Origin: an uncultured Actinomycetes bacterium
GTDB taxonomy: Bacteria > Actinomycetota > Actinomycetes > Nanopelagicales > Nanopelagicaceae
NCBI GenBank assembly: GCA_903821145.1
Contig: CAIJKC010000074.1
Span: forward strand, 1-45,987
Length of the DNA stretch: 45,987 nt
Reading direction: 5' to 3'
Shown: piece after piece, positions 38,868 to 45,987 of the stretch
How positions within the stretch are numbered: the stretch's first letter is position 1
Layout: each line of letters opens with the position of its first letter
Program-made: the position numbers and the translations under genes
Notes under the pieces: generated by a model
What the model was told of the DNA's origin: nothing
Databases searched by the model: none
Seen by the model: the letters and a program-made list of their open reading frames with translations, nothing else

Positions 38868-39151
38868 TCTTCGACAATCTCAAGTTCTGTAGCGGTCACT
38901 TCTAAGATCGCACTCTGCAAAATAGCGATGTGCTTGGGATTTCGAGCGATACTAAAATTATGTTCCCCACCAAACTTTGTGACATCTGAAAAGGTAATCG
39001 TGAGAGCTTGCGGCGTGAGAGAGACGAGTCTTGCATCAAAGAAGGCGAGCCAGGCGATCCGATCCTGATCAAGGACTCGATCCAGGACCTCATTCCAGCA
39101 CCCTTTGAGCTTCTCAAGGGTGATCGCCTCGGAGTCGCTGGTCGGGTTCAT
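38864..39151 (-). CDS. Stand-alone protein resembling the DnaX (tau) C-terminal domain
   Basis: Protein of 95 residues. The pattern WNEVLDRV, then DARLVSLTPQALTITFSD, then RNPKHIAILQSAILEVTATELEI resembles the C-terminal domain of actinobacterial DNA polymerase III tau (DnaX), where the same order of helix, two strands and helix is seen. No ATPase part is nearby, so it may be a separated domain, a paralogue, or a chance look-alike. ATG lies six bases behind TATTCT (39158-39163). The stop overlaps the GH25 start. Divergent from katG. Confidence 0.55.
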   Translation of the reverse strand: MNPTSDSEAITLEKLKGCWNEVLDRVLDQDRIAWLAFFDARLVSLTPQALTITFSDVTKFGGEHNFSIARNPKHIAILQSAILEVTATELEIVEE

Positions 39152-39157
39152 GCTCCA

Positions 39158-39163
39158 AGAATA
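39158..39163 (-). promoter_or_regulatory. -10 box TATTCT of the DnaX-C-like gene (leaderless)
   Basis: TATTCT, six bases (TGGAGC), ATG on the minus strand. Confidence 0.5.
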
Positions 39164-39213
39164 AGGTAAGGCGGCCTTGAAATTGTCGAGATGAGACAGG
39201 TGCGGGAAGTAGA

Positions 39214-41379
<2,166 letters not shown>

Positions 41380-41390
41380 TTTCACGCGAG

Positions 41391-41464
41391 TGGGGCGGGT
41401 CGGGCTCGAACCGACGACGACGGAATTATGAGTTCCGGGCTCTAACCAACTGAGCTACCGCCCC
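41391..41464 (-). tRNA. tRNA-Met (anticodon CAT), CCA not encoded
   Basis: Cloverleaf of 74 bases on the minus strand. Acceptor GGGGCGG/CCGCCCC is fully paired, D arm GCTCAGTTGGTTAGAGC, anticodon stem CGGAA/TTCCG with loop CTCATAA, T arm GTCGG-TTCGAGC-CCGAC, discriminator A. A paired first base argues against initiator tRNA. Elongator Met is most likely; an Ile tRNA with modified CAT (TilS substrate) cannot be excluded. Confidence 0.92.
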
Positions 41465-41466
41465 CA

Positions 41467-41482
41467 GATGCGAATTCGCATC
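41467..41482. repeat. Perfect 16-base palindrome upstream of tRNA-Met
   Basis: GATGCGAATTCGCATC is fully self-complementary, two bases before the tRNA 5' end and 15 bases behind the monooxygenase-like stop. It may fold as a small hairpin in the joint transcript or act as an operator. No T-run follows on either strand. Confidence 0.5.
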
Positions 41483-41497
41483 AGTGGCGTGAGTTTA

Positions 41498-42622
41498 CTA
41501 GTTACGAGCCACACCTAAGACACCCAAGCACATCTCATCGGATGAGCCTTCTCCCCATGTCACATAACGAGGCGCAACCTTCTTTAATTGCGGCAATATT
41601 GCGCGAAGTGAGGGGTCAAAGGTGCACTGAACACGGACCACATCGCCCACCTTGAGAACGACTGGCTTACTGAGAACCGTGGGGGATTGGTCATCAAAGT
41701 TATAGCGAGGCCGATCAAGGAGTATTTTCTCGCCAGGTGTTCCTGGGTTGAGGATCATGCGCAGAGATTTTCCAAGCAAATGCATATGTGGGGTTGCCTT
41801 GACAACAGTCTCGCTCTGGGTGATTATGCGATCGCACGTCGAGGTGTTATTGGGAGTTGGCTTAAAGGCGCTTTGACCACAAAGTAAATTCAGGCCAGCC
41901 GATTCCATCGCACTTGCCGTACTTGTTCTACGGGCAAGGTCAATAAGAGATTTGCTTCGATCGCAGAGGTCCCCGCTCACTCCGGTTGGGCACGCTAGTT
42001 CAACAGGAGCTGGGAAGAGATCAGCATAAAGGGCTTTAAGACGTGAGCCAGCTGCCGGTGCAGTAGTGAGAACAACACTTGACCGATCCTTCGGAGTCGA
42101 ACCAAAATCAATAGCTAAGAGGTTGTAGTGAATCTGAATAACGAGGAGGTCACCCTTTGCGATGGGTGTCCCATAGCCAGCTGGCATCACATCGGTATTT
42201 CGACCTGGTGCCCAAGAGGAGAGCCATGGGGTTGTGAGAAAGGATGAGAAGGATGAACCAAGACCTGATCCACCAAAGCAGGACCAGCCTGCACCGTTAT
42301 TGTCGAGTGCAAGCGCATCTGCACGGTCCTTCTGTGTAATTTGAAAGAGAATCATGTGATGGACAAGGAGCTTTTGCTGGGGCTTGAAGGTGACCGCTGT
42401 GATGATGGAGTTCGTTGAGACATGAGGATCAATGACAAAGCAGTGATAGTCATCTGTTCCACCATTAGTAGGAGCCGGTTGATACTCCTTGCTCATTGTG
42501 GCGGTGAAGGCGCGGGAGGTGCTAGCGGAGTTCGTTGCACTCGCAATTGGCATGATGGAAACCACCATGATGAGAGTTACGGGCAAGAGCAGGGCTGCGA
42601 GGGTCAGGCGAAGTGACTTCAT
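41498..42622 (-). CDS. Secreted copper type II monooxygenase-like protein (PHM/DBH family)
   Basis: Protein of 374 residues from ATG 42622, which has TAGAAT seven bases upstream; the longer open frame beginning at 42778 would cross the divergent gene. A signal peptide (about 1-27, MKSLRLTLAALLLPVTL...) precedes two domains like peptidylglycine hydroxylating and dopamine beta-monooxygenases: N-terminal with DDYHCFVID and the HHMILFQI copper pair, then IQIHYN; C-terminal with the HxH motif TPHMHLLG and the methionine in GEGSSDEMCLG. Conserved cysteines (HCF, WSCFGG, LACP, TSTCDR, QCTF, EMCLG) suggest disulfides. A copper-dependent oxidation outside the cell is inferred; the substrate is unknown. 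Confidence 0.75.
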   Translation of the reverse strand: MKSLRLTLAALLLPVTLIMVVSIMPIASATNSASTSRAFTATMSKEYQPAPTNGGTDDYHCFVIDPHVSTNSIITAVTFKPQQKLLVHHMILFQITQKDRADALALDNNGAGWSCFGGSGLGSSFSSFLTTPWLSSWAPGRNTDVMPAGYGTPIAKGDLLVIQIHYNLLAIDFGSTPKDRSSVVLTTAPAAGSRLKALYADLFPAPVELACPTGVSGDLCDRSKSLIDLARRTSTASAMESAGLNLLCGQSAFKPTPNNTSTCDRIITQSETVVKATPHMHLLGKSLRMILNPGTPGEKILLDRPRYNFDDQSPTVLSKPVVLKVGDVVRVQCTFDPSLRAILPQLKKVAPRYVTWGEGSSDEMCLGVLGVARN

Positions 42623-42629
42623 ACTCACA

Positions 42630-42635
42630 ATTCTA
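42630..42635 (-). promoter_or_regulatory. -10 box TAGAAT of the copper monooxygenase-like gene
   Basis: TAGAAT, seven bases, ATG on the minus strand; near-leaderless. Confidence 0.45.
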
Positions 42636-42672
42636 CAGATCTTTTCACATGGCATCTCTTCGAAGTGGACGA

Positions 42673-42678
42673 TAGCGT
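42673..42678 (+). promoter_or_regulatory. -10 box TAGCGT of the hydrolase-ABC fusion (leaderless)
   Basis: TAGCGT, six bases (ACCTAT), GTG. Divergent from the monooxygenase-like gene across 62 bases. Confidence 0.5.
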
Positions 42679-42684
42679 ACCTAT

Positions 42685-45159
42685 GTGAAGAGGTTAACCC
42701 CCATCCCTGCTCTGATTGCTTCGACCTCGATAGCCCTTCTGGGAATCTTCGTAGTTGCTCCTGAGAGAGCTTTGGCATCGCAACAGATCACCATTACAGA
42801 ACAACGCATCAACGGTGCAGGTGGTGTCACACTCGATACATCGTTGTATTTACCTCTGAAGATTCCGGCTCCAGCAATTCTCTTAGCGCATGGCTTCACT
42901 GGCGATAAGAGTTCGGTAGCGGTGCAGGCAAAAATGTTAGCCGAGCATGGGTATGTAGTTCTTGCCTGGACAGCTCGTGGATTTGGTAAATCAACGGGTG
43001 AGATCACGATGAATTCACCCAATGGCGAAGTGGCAGATGTTTCACATCTCATCGATTATCTTGCAACCCGCAAAGAAGTAATTCAACAGGGCACAAAGGA
43101 TCCGCTTGTTGGAATCACCGGCGACTCCTACGGTGGGGCGGTCTCTCTTTTGACCGCTGGCTATGATCATCGCATCGATGCGGTGGCAGCAAATATCACG
43201 TGGAGTAATTTGAGCAACGATCTCTTTCCGCAAAATTCACAGGATCCAAGCTACGGTCCTTATAAGAAGTTCTGGGCCGGTACTTTCTTCGCTCTAGCAG
43301 CTCTTCCTAATGCCTTTGGCGGGGAATGCGGCACCTTCTCTAAAACGTGGTGCACTGCTTTTAAAGATGCGGTAGCAACGGGAGTCCCTACTGCGGCAGA
43401 TGAGAAGCTACTACTAGCCTCATCACCATCAACAATCGCCTCCAAGATCACCGCGCCGACACTCCTTATGCAAGGTGAAGCGGACTCACTCTTTCCGCTC
43501 ACTGATTCAATCGCCAATGCCACAGCAATTCATCAAGGTCACCCTGATGTTCCCATTGCCATGATCTGGCATAGCGGTGGCCATGATGGCGGCACCGATG
43601 AAACAAAACGCCTCCAACTTGCTACATCACGGTGGTTTGATAAATATTTGTTGCATCAGAAGATCGCCTTCCCCGCATTCCAGGTCACAGATACCAATGG
43701 TTCGATCTCCCTTATTGATTCCTCGGTGATCCCAAAGTTGCTTCAAAGTAATGTTCTTCCAACGGCTCCTGTCTATTCCACTATTCCGATTACCACGCCC
43801 TTCGCAGCTCTCATCGCCCCAATCGGTGGAATCCCTGGGGCAATCTCTTCACTGCCTGGAGTGGGATCGGCGTTATCTTTGGCTGGAAATATTGGGGGAG
43901 TATCAGCCGCGTTCTTACCTGGGCAGAGTGGTTTCTTAGAGACAGAGCCACTGACGCATCCACTGAGCATCGTTGGACCCTCACATGTGAGCGTAAAGGT
44001 CTCATCCAACAAAAGCGATGCCACCCTCTTCTTCTCACTCGTCATTCGCACTGCATCTGGTCAGACAAAGCAACCCAATGGCATCGTGGCACCCGTCCAC
44101 TTATCGCACTTGGCTGCAACCGGATCTCTCTTCACGATTAATCTGCCTGCGGTTGTGCTGGATGCAGCAGTGGGTGACAAGCTAGCAGTTGCGATTTCAA
44201 CTACCGATCAGGGTTATGCAATGCCAGCAGATGGCCGCCTCTATACCGTTACTGTGGCGAGCCCATTGAGTTACTCACACCCACTCTTCACCTCATCTAA
44301 GGGCAAAGGTGCACTCTTCACCTGGCCTCTCGTTGCTGTTGTTGTTCTTATTCTCTCGATCTGGATGATCTATCTGCGCAGGCCCCGTCATAACACCGAG
44401 CCGGTTGAACCAACTGATTCACTCGTCACGGTAAGCAACCTGTCCAAGGTCTATAAGGATGGTTATAAGGCCGTTGATAATCTCTCCTTCCACGTCAAGC
44501 GAGGACAAGTTCTTGGATTGCTTGGCCCAAATGGGGCAGGCAAGACAACAACTCTTCGCATGATGATGGGCCTGATCTACCCAACTGAGGGTGAGATCAG
44601 CATTAACGGAAAGCCGATCTATCCAGGGTCTCCAACACTTGCCGAGCTTGGATCCTTCGTTGAAGGATCAGGATTCTTACCGCATCTTTCTGGTCGGGAA
44701 AATCTTGATCTCTACTGGAAATCAATTGGCCGCACTGATGACCCATTCTTTGATGAGGCAGTGAAGATCACCGATCTTGGCAATGCTCTGGATAAGAAGG
44801 TTCGTTCCTATTCACAAGGTATGCGACAGCGCCTAGCGATTGCCCAAGCGATGCTTGGCATGCCAGATCTGCTGGTTCTTGATGAACCAACAAATGGCTT
44901 GGACCCCCAACAAATTAAGGCTATGCGTGAAGTCCTGAAGGATTACGCCAAGACTGGCCGCACAGTAATTGTCTCCTCACACCTGCTCTCAGAAGTGGAG
45001 CAGACCTGTTCCCACGTGGTCTTGATGCACCGTGGAAAATTGATCGCCTTTGGAACTCTCAAGAACATCCTCACAAAGGCGGGCAAGAAAGCGGGTTCCC
45101 TTGAGGAGATCTTTATCGAGCTCATCGGTGATGACCTGACGATCGGAAAGGAGTCCTAG
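42685..45159 (+). CDS. Fusion of secreted alpha/beta-hydrolase and ABC transporter ATPase
   Basis: Protein of 824 residues in one open frame. Residues 1-32 are a signal sequence or anchor. The hydrolase (about 35-330, CocE/S15-like) has the nucleophile Ser148 in GDSYG, the likely acid Asp267 in GEADSLFP and His300 in SGGHDGG. A beta-rich domain follows (about 420-530). One membrane segment (544-563, LFTWPLVAVVVLILSIWMIY) ends in RRPRH, which by the positive-inside rule places the rest in the cytoplasm. The ABC ATPase (about 578-810) is complete: Walker A GPNGAGKTT (614-622), signature YSQGMRQR, Walker B LLVLDEP, H-loop SSHLLS. An ABC-2 permease gene follows. Hydrolysis outside thus seems physically tied to an exporter motor inside. 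GTG start. Confidence 0.88.
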   Translation: MKRLTPIPALIASTSIALLGIFVVAPERALASQQITITEQRINGAGGVTLDTSLYLPLKIPAPAILLAHGFTGDKSSVAVQAKMLAEHGYVVLAWTARGFGKSTGEITMNSPNGEVADVSHLIDYLATRKEVIQQGTKDPLVGITGDSYGGAVSLLTAGYDHRIDAVAANITWSNLSNDLFPQNSQDPSYGPYKKFWAGTFFALAALPNAFGGECGTFSKTWCTAFKDAVATGVPTAADEKLLLASSPSTIASKITAPTLLMQGEADSLFPLTDSIANATAIHQGHPDVPIAMIWHSGGHDGGTDETKRLQLATSRWFDKYLLHQKIAFPAFQVTDTNGSISLIDSSVIPKLLQSNVLPTAPVYSTIPITTPFAALIAPIGGIPGAISSLPGVGSALSLAGNIGGVSAAFLPGQSGFLETEPLTHPLSIVGPSHVSVKVSSNKSDATLFFSLVIRTASGQTKQPNGIVAPVHLSHLAATGSLFTINLPAVVLDAAVGDKLAVAISTTDQGYAMPADGRLYTVTVASPLSYSHPLFTSSKGKGALFTWPLVAVVVLILSIWMIYLRRPRHNTEPVEPTDSLVTVSNLSKVYKDGYKAVDNLSFHVKRGQVLGLLGPNGAGKTTTLRMMMGLIYPTEGEISINGKPIYPGSPTLAELGSFVEGSGFLPHLSGRENLDLYWKSIGRTDDPFFDEAVKITDLGNALDKKVRSYSQGMRQRLAIAQAMLGMPDLLVLDEPTNGLDPQQIKAMREVLKDYAKTGRTVIVSSHLLSEVEQTCSHVVLMHRGKLIAFGTLKNILTKAGKKAGSLEEIFIELIGDDLTIGKES

Positions 45160-45160
45160 T

Positions 45161-45987
45161 ATGTATTCGCCACGGACCACACTTCCATACCGCGTTGAGA
45201 TGTATCGACAACTCAAGCGAAAGCGCACCTTCTTTGCTTATCTCTTTGTGATGTCACTACCAATTATCGTTGCACTCGCTGTGAAATTTGGAACGACAGG
45301 CAATAGCACGGGCCCTACTCGCTTTGGTGCGGGGACTGCTGACCTCATAGGTCTTGCTACTAAGGGCGCTGCAAATTTCACTGCCACGATGTTCTACTTC
45401 GCCACGCCATTCCTCTTGATCGCAGTAGTGGCACTCTTTAATGGTGACACTGTTGCGTCAGAGGCTTCCTGGTCAACTCTGCGTTACCTACTTGCCGCCC
45501 CCGTACCACGAGCAAGGCTGCTTGTGCAGAAGTTGAAGGTGAGCCTGACACTCTCTGCTGTTGGAATTCTCTTGCTCGCTGGAACCTCATTTGCTGTGGG
45601 AGCTCTCGCCTTTGGCACTGCGCCCCTGCAGACGCCACTTGGTGTGACGATGGCCAACCCACTTGCAATTGAGCGTCTGGCGATAGTCGCTGGATATCTG
45701 GCAATCACGCTTCTTGTCGTAGCAGCAATCGCCTTCTATTTTAGTGTCACTACTGATGTTCCCCTTGGAGCTGTTGGGGGAGCGATCGGCATCATGATCC
45801 TCTCGAATATCTTGGACGCAATCACAGGACTTGGGTCACTTCGCAATGGGCTGCCTAGCCACTTCTCATTTTCTTGGTTTGATGCGCTCTCCAGTGAGAT
45901 CGACTGGACACAGATGATTCGTGGCGCCGCCTATGCCGTAATTCTCGCGGCGATTCTGACCTCTCTTTCATTCATTCGATTTGCGAA
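45161..45987 (+). CDS. ABC-2 type permease (3' end outside window)
   Basis: Open frame of 275 codons that runs off the window. Begins MYSPRTTLPYRVEMYRQLKR, then has about six hydrophobic segments: residues 24-43, about 72-92, about 130-150, about 175-198, about 203-223 and about 255-272. Between the first two lies an extracellular loop; GDTVASEASWSTLRYLLAAP is the hallmark coupling region of ABC-2 permeases. AAGGAG lies eight bases before the ATG, one base after the fusion's stop. It is therefore the membrane part of the transporter driven by the fused ATPase. Confidence 0.9.
   Translation, partial: MYSPRTTLPYRVEMYRQLKRKRTFFAYLFVMSLPIIVALAVKFGTTGNSTGPTRFGAGTADLIGLATKGAANFTATMFYFATPFLLIAVVALFNGDTVASEASWSTLRYLLAAPVPRARLLVQKLKVSLTLSAVGILLLAGTSFAVGALAFGTAPLQTPLGVTMANPLAIERLAIVAGYLAITLLVVAAIAFYFSVTTDVPLGAVGGAIGIMILSNILDAITGLGSLRNGLPSHFSFSWFDALSSEIDWTQMIRGAAYAVILAAILTSLSFIRFA

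Noticed and set aside
42623-42778. Longer N-terminus for the copper monooxygenase-like protein
   Set aside because: It would overlap the divergent hydrolase-ABC gene and place a signal peptide at residue 53.

Overview
The window is chromosomal DNA from an actinobacterium of medium GC content with a compact genome. The signs are: the gene order argS-lysA-hom-thrC-thrB-rho-rpmE-prfA-prmC; a Rho factor with an Arg/Asp/Asn-rich insert; lexA divergent from a LysM gene close to nrdR-nrdJ (B12-dependent ribonucleotide reductase); the blocks leuA-recO-uppS-glyS and dgt-dnaG-tRNA-Asn; SOS boxes of the GAAC-N4-GTTC type; and many genes whose start codon lies exactly six bases after a TANNNT box, so their mRNAs are probably leaderless. 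A streamlined freshwater lineage such as the Nanopelagicales (acI) would fit, but the sequence alone does not prove it.

Layout. 1-5544: 3' part of argS, then lysA and the threonine genes hom-thrC-thrB, tightly packed. 5545-9878: rho, rpmE, prfA and prmC, with clear terminators after rho and rpmE. 9918-11831: a LuxR-type orphan regulator, then lexA and a divergent LysM protein sharing an SOS operator region. 11976-13993: an acetaldehyde-type aldehyde dehydrogenase with its DUF779 partner. 14230-18012: nrdR-nrdJ, a two-way terminator and a convergent lysine-rich histone-like gene. 18119-22987: DinB-like protein, DinG-type helicase, Nudix hydrolase, secreted PKD protein and a DUF4192 protein. 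23059-27371: ald, a GlnA2-type glutamine synthetase, and leuA preceded by a leucine leader peptide (M-K-R-S-L-L-L-...) and alternative hairpins. 27391-35373: recO, uppS, glyS, dus, a YdcF-like gene, dgt, dnaG and tRNA-Asn. 35423-41464: DoxX-Rieske fusion, ACT-domain protein, galE, secreted GH25 lysozyme, a stand-alone DnaX-C-like domain, katG and tRNA-Met(CAT). 41498-45987: a secreted copper monooxygenase-like protein, then a fusion of an extracellular alpha/beta-hydrolase with an ABC ATPase, followed by its ABC-2 permease, which runs off the window.

How the genes work together. The first third supplies lysine and threonine and the transcription/translation termination machinery. The centre links DNA damage (lexA, a cell-division-inhibitor-like LysM protein, a DinG helicase) with dNTP supply (nrdR/nrdJ, dgt). 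Nitrogen and branched amino acid metabolism (ald, glnA, leuA) follows, with leuA apparently controlled by leucine supply. The right end is accessory and cell-envelope oriented. The most unusual item is the hydrolase-ABC fusion at 42685-45159. No insertion sequence, prophage, CRISPR array or integron was seen, and no gene-free stretch exceeds 300 bases.
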